DNA of 64,000 nt from Panopea generosa (lineage: Eukaryota; Mollusca; Bivalvia; Adapedonta; Hiatellidae), in the NCBI GenBank assembly GCA_029582155.1, contig CM055898.1:30445745-30509744 (forward strand), given 5' to 3'. The stretch's first letter is position 1, and every line of letters begins with the position of its first letter. The notes beneath the pieces were generated by a model. It did no database searches. It was not told the origin of the DNA and worked only from the letters and a program-made list of their open reading frames with translations. Made by a program: the position numbers and the translations under genes. Of the stretch, positions 12,276 to 25,960 are shown one piece after another.

Positions 12276-13281
12276 GATTCAGTAGTGCAGATGTAAAAAG
12301 CATTGTTGTACTTCCTCATTGCTTTAATTGTTGGGATCATCTGTGTTCTTGGAATATTTGGTGTAAATGTAGTCATTTTAAATTCATTGGTGTATTTGTT
12401 AGAATAATTAATATTTATTTATGGATAATGATTATTCTGGTTATAGCCATTGGTATTGGAATAATTTACCTGATGCAAGCGACTATCCCTCCACCCACTG
12501 ACCACATGGCTGTCTCAGTTAAAATCAATGTAAATACAGTGCAGTATTAGCTTAGCAACCATCAGCTTGTCTCAGGGAAATAGCAGTTCTGGAAGCAATA
12601 TCAATCACTGACTGGATTATTAACTTGTTTGATATTGACAGACCAAGTTGGGTCGATTGTATGGACAGATGGAATATTGATTTTGAAGCGGTATCTGTAT
12701 CATGATAATGAATTTTGTCAATTTAATAAAGTTATCTGTTTAACTCAGTGAGGTTTTATTTTCTGCAAAATTGCAGAAATTATGACTATTTGGTATTCAG
12801 CACAGTATAGATATAATGTGTTAACCTTTTGTAGTGCAGACACATATTTATAAATTCAGTGACCTTTTCTAGTTTGTTTCCTGTTAGGTTCAAGCTCAAC
12901 ACCTGTAGTTATTAGTTGTGCACATGCTTCAAGGTACATTGCAATATTTTATGTGTGGGTGTATGCGTTTGGTGCTGTGATGGATTACTTTTCATGAATA
13001 TTTTGATTAATAACACTATAAATAAAGAGCATGTTTTGTTATTCTGGAATCGTTTCAGTGTTCATCCAAGCTTATCGTTCTAACGCTAAGTGTTTATTTT
13101 AATATAAACAACAAAAACATGTTTATGTTATGTGCGTTGTCTCTCAGTAATGTCAGGTTACTCTTGTCATCATCAGCAGATCATCATCATTATTATCCTC
13201 AATGTTGTCATTGTCATCAACTTCGTTTTTCCTCATTATTATCAAAGTCACTCTTATCTGTATTATGTCTCCCTTACTAAT
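12276..13281. other. Spacer without supported features
   Basis: AT-rich, no coding frame. Diverged TR4-like words persist to about 12410. Confidence 0.5.
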
Positions 13282-13530
13282 GGGTGCTCTGTGGCAAAGT
13301 GGTTAAAGGCACCATCTAAAGATCACTTACCTCTCACCTCTAATGTCGCAGGTTTGAGTCCCACTTACTCAAAAAAACTTTATGTTAGAATGTTTGCCAG
13401 TTACTTACTGAAGGATGGTGGTTCTACTCAGATTCATTCTGAGGTCTTCCTCCACCAATAAAACTTTATATGCCATATATAAACCTAAAATATGGTGAAA
13501 ATGACATTGAACCTCATTCAAACAAACATG
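13282..13530 (+). mobile_element. SINE family D, copy 4, near full length
   Basis: Head GGGTGCTCTGTGGCAAAGTG and GTTAAAGGCACCATC, B box GCAGGTTTGAGTCCC, body with 'gatggtggttctactcagat' and 'cttcctccaccaataaaact', 3' end 'aaaatgacattgaacctc' followed by AAACAAAC. The 109-residue plus frame crosses it and is not a gene. Confidence 0.8.
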
Positions 13531-14154
13531 TCTCCCTCCAGCTTACCCGGGTATATGGTATAATATAATCCCAGTAGGTTTGTATATGTATGTATTGATT
13601 GGTTCATAAATGACCTGATGCAAGAAAGACTCGCTCTGCTCAATGTCTATGTTGCAATGTTTGTCCAAGTAAATACAATGTAATTAAATGTAGTTTGCTT
13701 AGAGACCATAAGGTGTCTAAGGAAAATGGCATACTTGGAAAATATTGATTGCTGAGTGGATTATTGACTGGTTTTATTGGCAGCCCATGTTAGGCCAAAT
13801 ATGTTCCTCCTAAAAATTTTCCCAATATCAGTTCTACAACTCCTACAAGAAAAAAGCATTTCTAGTCAAACCTCCATATCCATGCAAAGCATCCAGTAGG
13901 TTCTCTCTCTACCGAGTTTCTTGTCTAGAAAATGATTGATGGTACTGCATTCATTTAAGATCTGCGATTGAAGGTGGACACAGGTCAAGTCTTAACCCTG
14001 CTGACCATGGTGAATGTACAGTTAGGGTGGTCATGGTCACAACAAGTATAACCAATCACAGAAGGAATAGACATAAAGTCAGGCAGATGGAAAATAACTG
14101 ATTAAGAGATTTAGAAGGAACAAGAATGTCAAAAAGCAATTTTTTTAAGCTCTG
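13531..14154. other. Spacer without supported features
   Basis: No supported frame or repeat. Confidence 0.5.
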
Positions 14155-14870
14155 AGCAAAGCTCAAGATAAGCTATTCTGATCCATCTGTGTCCATTGTC
14201 CATCCATATAGTTTTTGCTTTGTGCTCTCTAGCAATTGCATTTTTCATGGGATCTTCACCAAACTTACGCAATAGTAGTATAACTGTAACTGTAAACTTG
14301 CTAAACAGAATAATCTATGTCAGAGTTTTAGCGTGGCCCTTAAAACATGATAAATTGCACTATTTGACCTTGTGTGCACACTACCCTGATTTTGCATTTG
14401 ATCCTCACCGAACTTAGTAGTTATATACCAATAATATCTCAGACAAGTTAATGAAATGACAAAATCGGGTAATCGGTATTGGGAGTTATGGCCCTTGAAT
14501 CATAAAAAAATTGCACAGTTTTACCAGGCGTATGCTCTAACATCGGCAATTTTCATTTTGATCCCCACTAAACTTATACAGTAGCTCTATATAACCATGG
14601 GTTTTTAAACTGGTAAAATATAGCAGTAAATGGAAGAGTTCTGGCCCTTGAATTGTCAAATATTTAGTTATTTAATATTGTGTGCACTCTAGTACCTGTA
14701 ATTTTCATTGGATCCTCACCAAACTTACATAGTAGTTATATAACTGTAATACTTTGAACAAGTTGTTGAACTGGACAAATCATATAAATATTTAATGTTA
14801 TATACACTCTGGCACATTCAGTTTTCATTTGATCTTCACCAAACTTGCACATAACCGTGACACGTTATTG
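14155..14870 (+). repeat. Degenerate intergenic element J, copy 2, internally tandem
   Basis: Five diverged units of about 120-160 bp, each carrying a phrase like GATCCTCACCAAACTTAC (near 14250, 14402, 14560, 14712, 14833) and most also 'tggcccttgaat'. Related to 1390-1800. Confidence 0.6.
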
Positions 14871-14917
14871 ACGTGATTATGTGATGTATTATTTACACAA
14901 TGATTGTTTGGGATTCT

Positions 14918-15575
14918 GTGATTTGTCATTAAGATAATGTTTTTGTGATTAATCTTTATGTGATTTGTCATTTATGTTATGTCTGTGATTTGTCATTTAT
15001 GTTATGATGTTTTGGTGTTTCTGTGATTTGTCATTTATGTTATGATGTTTTGGTGATTCTGTGATTTGTCATTGATGTTATGATGTTTTGGTGTTTCTGT
15101 GATTTGTCATTTATGTTATGATGTTTTGGTTGATAATGTGATTTGTCATTTATGTTATGATGTTTTGGTGATTCTGTGATTTGTCATTTATGTTATGATG
15201 TTTTGGTTAATATTGTGATTTGCTATTTATGTTATGATGTTTTGGTGATTCTATGATTTGTCATTTATGTTATGATGTTTTGATGTTTCTGTGATTTGTC
15301 ATTTATGTTATGATGTTTTGGTTAATATTGTGATTTGCCATTTATGTTATGATGTTTTGGTGATTCTGTGATTTGTCATTTATGTTATGATGTTTTGGTG
15401 ATTCTGTGATTTGCCATTTATGTTATGATGTTTTGGAGATTCTGTGATTTGCTTTACATAATGGTGTTTTGGAGATTCTGTGATTTATCATGAACATACA
15501 GATGGTTTTTTTTTATGATTATGTGATATATTGTTTTCATAATGATGGTTTGGTGATTCTATGATTTGTCATAGA
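14918..15575 (+). repeat. Minisatellite TR5, unit 38 bp
   Basis: About 17 copies of a 38-bp unit, GTGATTTGTCATTTATGTTA followed by TGATGTTTTGGTGATTCT; outer copies are diverged or shortened. Confidence 0.92.
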
Positions 15576-16615
15576 TATCTATAACCTTGTCCATTGTTTT
15601 TATGATTTGATGTTGCAAAAAGGCATACTGGTGATTATGTCATTTAAACATGTTTACCTAATTCTTGGACTGTTTGTTTATACCAAAGTGTTACATAGTA
15701 ACTCGAGAGTTTTAAAAATTAATGTTTCCTTTGTCAATTATTTTCATAACCAATGTTTTAATGAAATTTTAGTAAATTATATAGTTATATAGTACAACAA
15801 TACGATTTAACAATTATCGACAAACTCTTTGGTGTTCCGGGAATCTGTTTTTTTTATATATTGGTATTAAAGATACTGCAAACATTGCCTGCTGATGGTG
15901 CATTGTAATTCAAAGAATTCCGCTAATATTTATATAGAAATCACAAAAACATTTACATTACATGTAAACAATTACTAAGAATAGAGATGATTTATGGGCA
16001 AGATTATATTATAAATCAAACAAAGAAACCAAACATATGGCTTCTTAGAAAGACATGTAAATAGACGCAATATTTCGTTACCTAGAATTACTACATGTTT
16101 GTTGAATAATAAACGACTATCCACAAGTCTATATTGCTGAATCTAAAAATATTTTTATTATTGTAAATAATCTTTATAAGTGTTCTTATATGTTTCCCTA
16201 TCTCCCTTCATCTATCGGAAGTCATCTAACCCAACAAAACAATATCAACGTATACACACAACATCCTTGTCAGACGTAGGTCCAAATAAATGTTTCAAAT
16301 TTTTTATTAACAATTGATTGAAAACCTGATATTCACTCTTCATGAGATTCTCAGTGTCTGTTTATTTATAAGAGGTATTTTAAAAGCCACTGGGGCAGTG
16401 TATGGTGACAGTAAGTTTGTAATGGATACACAAATAATGTAATTAGTCCATCAATCCCCGGCCATGTATCCCAATATCCAATGTCCAGATTACTAAACCA
16501 TGTAAACAACTGAGCAGCTGGACCATTCTCCTGTCTGTTTTTATTCGAATTAATTGTATTAAAACAGGTTTCTTCCTGTCTATTATACCCAAGGTAAACT
16601 TGATGGACTTTACAA
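15576..16615. other. AT-rich spacer
   Basis: The 61-residue plus frame at 15607-15792 has no support. Nothing else seen. Confidence 0.5.
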
Positions 16616-18290
16616 GGCTGAACTTGACATACAGATGTACTTTATAATGCTGACCTTGACATACAGATGTACTTTACAAGGCTGACCTTGACATGCAGAT
16701 GTACTTTACAAAGCTGACTTTGACATACATATGTACTTTACAAGGCTGACCTTGACATACAGATGTACTTTATAATGCTGACCTTGACATACAGATGTAC
16801 TTTACAAGGCTGACCTTGACATGCAGATGTACTTTACAAAGCTGACTTTGACATACATATGTACTTTACAAAGCTGACTTTGACATACAGATGTACTTTA
16901 CAAGGCTGGCCTTGACATGCATATGTACTTTACACGGCTGACCTTGACATGCATATGTACTTTACAAGGTTGACCTTGACAATGCATATGTACTTTACAA
17001 TGCTGACCTGGACACACATATGGACTTTACAATGCTGACATTGACATGCAAATGTACCTTATAATGCCGACCTGGACATACAGATGTACTTTATAATGCT
17101 GACCTTTGCGTGCAGATGTACCTTATAATGCTGACCTTGACATACAGATGTACATTATAATGCTTACCTTGACATACAGATATACTTGATAATGCTGACC
17201 TTGACATAAAGATGTACATTATAATAAGGACCTGGACATACAGATGTACTTGATAATGCTTACCTTGACATACAGATGTACATTATAATGCTGACCTTGA
17301 CATACAGATGTACATTATAATGCTGACCTTGACATACAGATGTACCTTATAATGCTGACCTTGACATACAGATGTACATTATAATGCTTACCTTGACATA
17401 CAGATGTACTTGATAATGCCAACCTGGACATACAGATGTACATTATAATGCCGACCTCGACATACAGATGTACATTATAATGCTTACCTTGACATACAGA
17501 TGAACTTGATAATGCTGACCTTGACATACAGATGTACTTGATAATGCTTACCTTGACATACAAATGTACATTATAATGCTGACCTTGACATACAGATGTA
17601 CATTATAATGCTGACCTTGACATACAGATGAACTTGATAATGCTGACTTTGACATACAGATGTACTTGATAATGCTTACCTTGACATACAGATGTACATT
17701 ATAATGCTGACCTTGACATACAGATGTACATTATAATGCTGACCTTGACATACAGATGTACCTTATAATGCTGACTTTGACATACAGATGCACATTATAA
17801 TGCTTACATTGACATACAGATGTACTTGATAATGCCTACCTTGACATACAGATGTACATTATAATGCTGACCTTGACATACAGATGTACATTATAATGCT
17901 TACCTTGACATACATATGAACTTGATAATGCTGACCTTGACATACAGATGTACTTGATAATGCTTACCTTGACATACAGATGTACATTATAATGCTGACC
18001 TTGACATACAGATGTACATTATAATGCTGACCTTGACATACAGATGTACCTTATGATGCTGACCTTGACATACAGATGTACATTATAATGCTTACCTTGA
18101 CATACAGATGTACTTGATAATGCCGACCTGGACATACAGATGTACTTGATAATGCTTACCTTTGCATGCAGATGTACCTTATAATGCTGACCTTGACATA
18201 CAGATGTAAATTATAATGCTTACCTTGACATACAAATGTACTTGATAATGTTGACCTTGACATAAAGATGTACTTTATGCAGATATATTG
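16616..18290 (+). repeat. Minisatellite TR6, unit 32 bp
   Basis: About 52 copies of GCTGACCTTGACATACAGAT then GTACATTATAAT. Left copies end in 'ctttacaag', right copies in 'cattataat' or 'cttgataat', so two or three subtypes alternate. Degenerate continuation reaches 18395. The 82-residue minus frame inside is repeat translation. Confidence 0.95.
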
Positions 18291-18395
18291 CTGACCAATG
18301 CCTACAGATGTACAGATAGATATACTTTTTAATACATTATAATGCTGACCTTGACAGAGATAGATATACTTTTTAATACATTATAATGCTTACCT

Positions 18396-19444
18396 TTACA
18401 TGCTTAATACAAAATGAACTTTGCAGATATTGATGTTCTGGTGAAACACATCATGTTCATAATAAAATGTTTATGGTAAGACTGTGGGTTTTATAATTAC
18501 AATTAATAGAACATTATCAGTCTGTACCAATAAGATACTGATTCAAATGATTCCCAATTCATTAAATTTTCAATAAATGCACATTAATTTTTACCCTTCA
18601 TATTTGAGCCTCTTATGATAAATTATATGTCCTGATCGCTGATTGGTTACATCATTTGCATTCTTATTTTTCCTGCAGTAACATATTAAAATAACTGTTA
18701 AGCTATTTATGGATCAGTGCCCCCAGATTGCACAACCACAAGCTTGCCCATGTGTAATAATAATATGTTGGGTAAAACACCATAAGAGCAGACTATGTTT
18801 TCTTTACCATTTCCTGTCCTGATAGCTTGGAGGGTGGTTGGGGATTGATCAGACTGATCAATCTCTCAAAATGACTTTGACAAAGTACACAAATGTCTTG
18901 CTCAAAGTACACTTTTATTTTTTACACCCATTGAGCTTTTATTCAATCTGAAAGAGAGGATTAAGATTTAAAATCAACATTGCGTATTTAACTGATAGTG
19001 AAACGTCAGCTTTTTCATTAACTCCTTGGCATGTGGCAGTATGACTTTTGGGCTGTAGGGCTTAATTTGGGCATACACCATCATTGTTGTAAAGGTTGCA
19101 GTTGACTCTATGGTTGTCCATGACCCGTTAAGTCGGGATTTCGGTCAATATTGAAACTAATACTTATTGCTTTTGAGGGAAATATTTTCTGAAGGACTGT
19201 TAAAGCTGTTTTCATATAAATTAGATTAGAGACTGCAAAATGATTGCAGGCATTGTAGATGGATTAAAAGCTCATTTAAAAATGAAATAAACCTTTGGTC
19301 TGGGACATCTTGACATCGTTTTGACATTCTACTGGAATGGCTTAAAAGGTTGATGCAGGTCTCCAACAAATAATCTCCACTAGCGCATGGAAAATAATGT
19401 TAAAATAACATATTTCTTTAGCATGGTTTACAGCAATATCAAGT
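18396..19444. other. Spacer with a small perfect palindrome
   Basis: No coding frame. GATTGATCAG-A-CTGATCAATC at 18843-18863 is a perfect inverted repeat. Confidence 0.5.
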
Positions 19445-19862
19445 TTAACTAGTGTTAATACCTCAGGGGTCTCCTTTCTTGTGCCTGGGGGGTGGGGTCT
19501 CAGTGTTCCATGTCACAGCTATATCAAGTTAAACTAGTGTTAATACCTCAGGGGTCTCCTTTCTTGTGCCTGAGGGGGGTGGGGTCTCAGTGTTCCATGC
19601 CACAGCTATATCAAGTTAAACTAGTGTTAATACCTCAGGGGTCTCCTTTCTTGTGCCTGAGGGGGGTGGGGTCTCAGTGTTCCATGTCACAGCTATATCA
19701 AGTTAAACTAGTGTTTATACCTCAGGGGTCTCTTTTCTTGTGCCTGAGGGGGGTGGGGTCTCAGTGTTCCATATCACAGCTATATAAAGTTAAACTAGTG
19801 TTAATACCTCAGGGGTCTCCTTTCTTGTGCCTGAGGGGGGTGGGGTCTCAGTGTTCCATGCC
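19445..19862 (+). repeat. Tandem repeat TR7, unit 87 bp, five copies
   Basis: Units begin at 'cctcaggggtctc' (19461, 19546, 19633, 19720, 19807), so spacing is 85 then 87, 87, 87. Copies are about 97% identical. Because 87 is a multiple of 3, a 127-residue plus frame runs through it; no splice sites or start context support coding. Confidence 0.93.
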
Positions 19863-20136
19863 TAGGTGTATCTAAATTGCTATGTATTGAAGATCTTTTA
19901 CTTTGAACAAAAGTTAAGTTCCTGTTTTATGAATCTTTGTTGCTGTGTCAAGATGTATTTGTTACCATGTCTATGGGTTTAGAGTCTCTGTTGCTGTGTC
20001 AAGAGGTCTGTGATGATTTGCCCATCTCGTTTTTCTGGAATTTTGAGTGTACATGTATTATATAATCTACTTAAGTTGGGTGACTCAAGGTCAGTCAGGT
20101 GAGTGATATAGGGCCATCTTGACCCTCTTGTTGCTG

Positions 20137-23100
20137 TATGTAGAGGTCTCTGTTGCTGTGTCTAGAGGTATCTGGTACTGTGTCTTGAGGTCTCTGATGC
20201 TGTGTCTAGAGGTATCTGTTACTGTGTCTAGAGGTATTAATTGCTGTATCTAGAGGTATCTGTTACTTTGTCTAGAGGTCTCTAGAACTGTGTCTAGATA
20301 TATCTGAAGCTGTGTCTAGAGGTATTTGTTACTGTGTCTAGAGGTTTCTGTTTCTGTGTCTAGAGGTATATGTTGCTGTGTCTAGATGTTTCTAATGCTG
20401 TGTTTAAAGGTGTTTGTTACTTTGTCTAGAGGTATCTGTTGCTGTGTCTAGAGGTCTCTGTAACTTTGTCTAGAGGTCTCTGGAACTGTGTCTAGATGTA
20501 TCTGATGCTGTGTCTAGAGGTATTTGTTGCTGTGTCTAGAGGTCTCTGTTACTGTGTTTAGAGGTATCTGATGCTGTGTCCAGGTATTTATTGCTATGTC
20601 TAGAGGTGTTTATTGCTGTATCTAGAGGTTTCTAATGCTGTGTTTAGAGATATGTGTTGCTGTGTCTAGATGCATCTGTGACTGTGTCCAGAGGTCTCTG
20701 TTACTGTATATAGAGGTAGGTATTTATTGCTGCGTCTAGAGGTATCTGTTTCTTTGTCTAGAGGTCTCTGGAACTGTGTCTAGATGTATCTGATGCTATG
20801 TCTAGAGGTATTTGTTGCTGTGTCTGGAGGTCTCTGTTGCTGTGTCTAGAGGTATCTAATGCTGTGTCCAGGTATTAATTGCTAAGTCTAGAGGTGTTTA
20901 TTGCTGTATCTAGAAGTTTCTAATGCTGTGTCTAGAGATATGTGTTGCTGTGTTTAGAGGTATCTGTTACTGTGTCAAGAGGTTTTTATTACTGTATCTA
21001 GAGGTCTCTGTTACTGTGTTTAAAGGTCTCTGTTACTATGTGTAAAGGTATTTGTTGCTGTGTCTTGAGGTCTCTGTAACTGTGTTTAAAGGTCTCTGTT
21101 ACTATGTGTAGAGGTATTTGTTGCTGTGTCTTGAGGTCTCTGTTACTGTGTCTAGAGGTATCTGTTGCTGTGTCTAGAGGTATTTATTGCTATATCTAGA
21201 GGCATCTGTAACTGTGTTTAGAGGTATCTGTTACTTTGTCTAGAGGTCTCTGTTACTGTGTTTAGAGGTATCTGTTACTTTGTCTAGAGGTCTCTGTTAC
21301 TGTGTTTAGAGGTATCTGTTACTTTGTCTAGAGGTCTCTGTTACTGTGTTTAGAGGTATCTGTTACTTTGTCTAGAGGTCTCTGTTACTGTGTTTAGAGG
21401 TATCTGTTACTTTGTCTAGAGGTCTCTGTTACTGTGTTTAGAGGTATCTGTTACTTTGTTTAGAGGTCTCTGTTACTGTGTTTAGAGGTATTTGTTGCTG
21501 TGTCTAGAGGTACCTGTTACTGTGTTAAATGGTCTCTGTTACTATGTGTAGAGGTATTTGTTGCTGTATCTAGAGGTCTCTGTTGCTGTGTTTAAAGGTC
21601 TCTGTTACTATGTGTAGAGGTATTTGTTGCTGTGTCTAGAGGTATTTATTGCTGTATCTAGAGGTATCTGTAACTGTGTTTAGAGGTATATGTAACTGTG
21701 TCTAGAGGTCTCTGTTACTGTGTCTACAGGTAGAGGTATCTATTGCTGTGTATAGAGGTGTCTGTTACTGTGTCTAGAGGTATCTGTTACTGTGTTTAGA
21801 GGTGTCTTATGCTGTGTCTAGAATTATTTGTTGCTGTGTTCAGAGGTATCTGTTGCTGTGTTGAGATGTTTCTAATGCTGTGTCTAGATGTATTTGTTAT
21901 TGTGTCTAGAGGTTTCTGATGCTGTGTTTAGAGGTATTTGTCACTGTGTCTAGAGGTATTTGTTATTTTGTCTAGAGATATTTGTTGCTGTGTCTAGAGG
22001 TCTCTGCTACTGTGTCTGGAGGTCTCTGATACTGTTTTTAAAGGTATTTGTTATTGTGTCTAGAGGTATTTGTTATTGTGTCTATAGATTTCTGAAGCTG
22101 TGTTTAGAGGTATTTGTTATTGTGTCTAGAGGTATCTGTTACTGTGTCAAGAGGTATCTGATGCTGTGTCTAGAGGTCTCTGTTACTGTGTCTTGAGGTA
22201 TCTGATGCTGTGTCTAGAGGTATTTATTGCTCTGTCTAGAGGTATTGATTGCTGTGTCTAGAGGTATCTGATGCTGTGTCTAGAGGTATTTATTGCTGTG
22301 TTTAGAGGTATTAATTGCTGTGTCTACATGAATCTGTAACTTGGTCTAGAGGTATCTGATGCTGTCTCTAGAGATATTTGTTGCTGTGTGTAAAAGTCTC
22401 TGTTACTGTGTCTAGAGGTATCTATTACTGTGTAAAGAGGTCCCTGTCACTGTGTCTAGAGGTAACTGTTGCTTTGTTTAGAGGTCTCTGATGCTGAGTC
22501 TATAGGTATTTGTAACTGTGTCTAGAGGTATTTGTGGCTGTGTCTTGATGTCAATTCCTGTGTATATGTATAGGTCTCTGTTCCTGTATGTAGAGGTATT
22601 GCTGTATCTAGAGTGTTACTGTATGTAGAGGTATTTGTGGCTGTGTCTAGAGTGTTACTGTCTGTAGAGGTATTTGTGGCTGTGTCTAGAGTGTTACTGT
22701 ATGTAGAGGTATTTGTGACTGTGTCTAGAGTGTTACTGTATGTAGAGGTATTTGTGGCTGTGTCTAGAGTGTTACTGTATGTAAAAGTATTTGTGGCTGT
22801 GTCTAGAGTGTTACTGTCTGTAGAGGTATTTGTGGCTGTATCTAGAGTGTTACTGTATGTAGAGGTATTTGTGGCTGTGTCTAGAGTGTTACTGTATGTA
22901 GAGGTATTTGTGGCTGTGTCTAGAGTGTTACTGTCTGTAGAGGTATTTGTGGCTGTGTCTAGAGTGTTACTATATGTAGAGGTATTTGTGGCAGGTATTT
23001 GTGGCTGTATCTAGAGTGTTACTATATGAAGAGGTATTTGTGGCTGTGTCTTGACCGTTACTGTATGTAGAGGTATTTGTGGCTGTGTCTAGAGTGTTAC

Positions 23101-24445
23101 TGTATGTAGAGGTATTTGTGACTATGTCTAGAGTGTTACTGTTTGTAGAGGTATTTGTGGCTGTGTCTAGAGTGTTACTGTATGTAGAGGTATTTGTGAC
23201 TATGTCTAGAGTGTTACTGTATGTAGAGGTATTTGTGGCTGTATCTAGAGTGTTACTGTATGTAAAGGTATTTGTGACTATGTCTAGAGTGTTACTGTAT
23301 GTAGAGGTATTTGTGACTGTATCTAGAGTGTAACTGTATGTAGAGGTATTTGTGGCTGTATCTAGAGTGTAACTGTATGTAGAGGTATTTGTGGCTGTGT
23401 CTAGAGTGTTACTGTATGTAGAGGTATTTGTGGCTGTATCTAGAGTGTTACTGTATGTAGAGATGTTTGTGGCTGTATCTAGAGTGTAACTGTATGAAGA
23501 GGTATTTGTGACTGTGTCTAGAGTGTAACTGTATGTAGAGGTATTTGTGACTATGTCTAGAGTGTTACTGTATGTAGAGGTATTTGTGACTGTATCTAGA
23601 GTGTTACTGTATGTAGAGGTATTTGTGGCTGTGTCTAGAGTGTTACTGTATGTAGAGGTATTTGTGGCTGTGTCTAGACCGTTACTGTATGTAGAGGTTT
23701 TTGTGACTATGTCTAGAATGTTACTGTATGTAGAGGTATTTGTGGCTGTGTCTAGAGTGTTACTGTATGTAGAGGTATTTGTGGCTGTGTCTAGAGTGTT
23801 ACTGTATGTAGAGGTATTTGTGGCTGTATCTAGAGTGTAACTGTATGTAGAGGTATTTGTGACTGTGTCTAGAGTGTTACTGTATGTAGAGGTATTTGTG
23901 GCTGTGTCTAGACCGTTACTGTATGTAGAGGTTTTTGTGACTATGTCTAGAATGTTACTGTATGTAGAGGTATTTGTGGCTGTATCTAGAGTATTACTGT
24001 ATGAAGAGGTATTTGTGACTGTGTCTAGAGTGTTACTGTATGTAGAGGTATTTGTGACTATGTCTAGAGTGTTACTGTATGAAGAGGTATTTGTGACTGT
24101 ATCTAGAGTGTTACTGTATGTAGAAGTATTTGTGGCTGTGTCGAGAGTGTTACTGTATGTAGAGGTATTTGTGGCTGTATCTAGAGTGTTACTGTATGTA
24201 GAGGTATTTGTGGCTGTGTCTAGAGTGTTACTGTATGTAGAGGTATTTGAGGCTGTATCTAGAGTGTTACTGTGTCTAGAGGTATTTGTTACTGTGTTTA
24301 GTTGTCTCTGTTGCTGTGTATAGAGGTCTCTGATGCTGTATCTAGAAGTCTCTGTGTCAAGTTGTCACTGTTGCTGTGTATAGAGGTCTCTGATGCTGAA
24401 TCTAGAAGTCTCTGTGTCAAGTTGTCACTGTTGCTGTATTTAGCA
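20137..24445 (+). repeat. Minisatellite TR8, 4.3 kb, 22-bp unit changing to 39-bp unit
   Basis: From 20137 to about 22610 the unit is 22 bp, TCTAGAGGTATCTGTTGCTG plus TG, degenerate. From 22610 to 24290 it is a homogenised 39-bp unit (TCTAGAGTGTTACTGTATGT plus AGAGGTATTTGTGGCTGTG), about 43 copies. The last 150 bp return to the 22-bp form. The 39-bp unit is 13 codons, giving open frames repeating VLLYVEVFVAVSR; these are artefacts. Confidence 0.96.
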
Positions 24446-25439
24446 GACTGTTTTTACTCTTGCAATGTTTTATTTACTAGACACTGTCCAATCCATTCAA
24501 ACTGAAACAGGAAGCTGAGTCAATCAGTTTTGTGACAAGATACATACAAATGTCAAAATGACTGGTATTGCTGCTTCTGATAATAATGATGATGGACATT
24601 AATAAATTTGGTGCTGTTGGTAATGATGTTAATGATAAGATTAATGTTATGGAAAAAAGTAATGGTGGTTGTTTCTTTGTGATGCATTTATTGTTAATGG
24701 TGTGGATTGAAATAAGGATTATGTTGCTGCTGCTACAGCTACTGATGATGATGATGATGATAATAATGAAACAATAATCACACAAAAGCCAAACCAGTGT
24801 ATTGACCAAGCATTAATACCAGCAAATGGCCAAACATTCAATTGATCAGTGAAATTAGTACCTCATTCAATGGATAGAAATTTCCATGTCTTTTATGCAT
24901 AGATTAACACAGAAGGTTTGACCTCTCACTGAGGCTTCAGAAGTGGGATGGACAATAGATTAGGCTGTTAAAATGGTTAAAATGGGTTTATTGGCCTTAA
25001 ATGCAAAACTGACCTCTTTCCCAAGAGAATATCTAGAGTTCGGAATTTAGCCTTGGATGTTATCTTAACAAAATGGCCAAGCAAAATGAATGGTTTTCAC
25101 AGCTCAATAAAGTTTTTATTAAAATCAATGGGAGGAATAATTGAGAATTAGCATGTATTATTTCTATTCTTTTCCCTGCACTAGGACAACTTTCTCGTCA
25201 GACGTTTTTAATGGGGTTTGATTGAGAATAGCTGGGGTGTTACAGATATACTGTCAGATTATCATTTTAATTATGCAAAATATGTGATAATGTTTATGGT
25301 TTTATTGGGCATGACAATAGAATTGTCATTTTTGTATAATGATAGCAATGATTTAATAAAACAGGCAATATTTAAGGAATTTCAATATAAATGTACTTAC
25401 TTTGAAGCATTTAAATTGGGAGTACTAGATAACCCCCTT
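24446..25439. other. Spacer without supported features
   Basis: A weak exon-like word after ttttatttactag at 24480 is open for 26 codons to TGA but has no partner exon. Short GAT runs near 24745. Confidence 0.45.
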
Positions 25440-25960
25440 CCCCCACCCCCATCCCCACGGGAAAGCATATAGAAATCGCAGTGTCCATTAGTTTGTCGGT
25501 GTCCCTGTCTGTAGATTTCTTGTATGGTCTGTAACATTGTCATACCTGGAGGTATTTTAAAATAACTTGGCACAAGACTTCATGATCAACATGTCATGAT
25601 GATGTGTCACATGAAATACTCTGGCCTGTATATCAGATGTCATTGTCAAGGTCACATAAAGTCAAGGTCACACTTTAAGGTGAAAAACATGCAATTGTGT
25701 GTTTAGTCTGTAACTTGAGACCATAACTCTTGATATTCATTGATACATTTTAGAGTTCTTTCCAATAGTTGATGTCTGTGACATGTCCCTGTTGTTGATC
25801 AGTCCACATCTTTACTCATTTTGTCATTTTCACAGACGACTTTGGTTGAAGGAGTGTGGGGGTATGTGACACTTACCAGTGACATTTTTTGTTGAAAATA
25901 AGTCTTTTAGGAAGCTGAATTAGGTGACTATGTCAAAATATATCTCATCTACATGTTACC
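25440..25960 (+). repeat. Degenerate intergenic element J-like, copy 3
   Basis: Starts at the C-rich tract and carries phrases such as 'tcaaggtcacataaagtcaa' and 'cataactcttgata' typical of mollusc intergenic elements; no frame survives. Assignment rests on recognition, not on another copy here. Confidence 0.35.

Noticed and set aside
22613-24323. Long plus-strand frames repeating VLLYVEVFVAVSR
   Set aside because: They exist only because the 39-bp minisatellite unit is 13 codons without a stop; no start context, splice sites or non-repeat sequence.
24481-24561. Acceptor-like ttatttactag followed by 26 codons and TGA
   Set aside because: No partner exon, weak pyrimidine tract, AT-driven residues.
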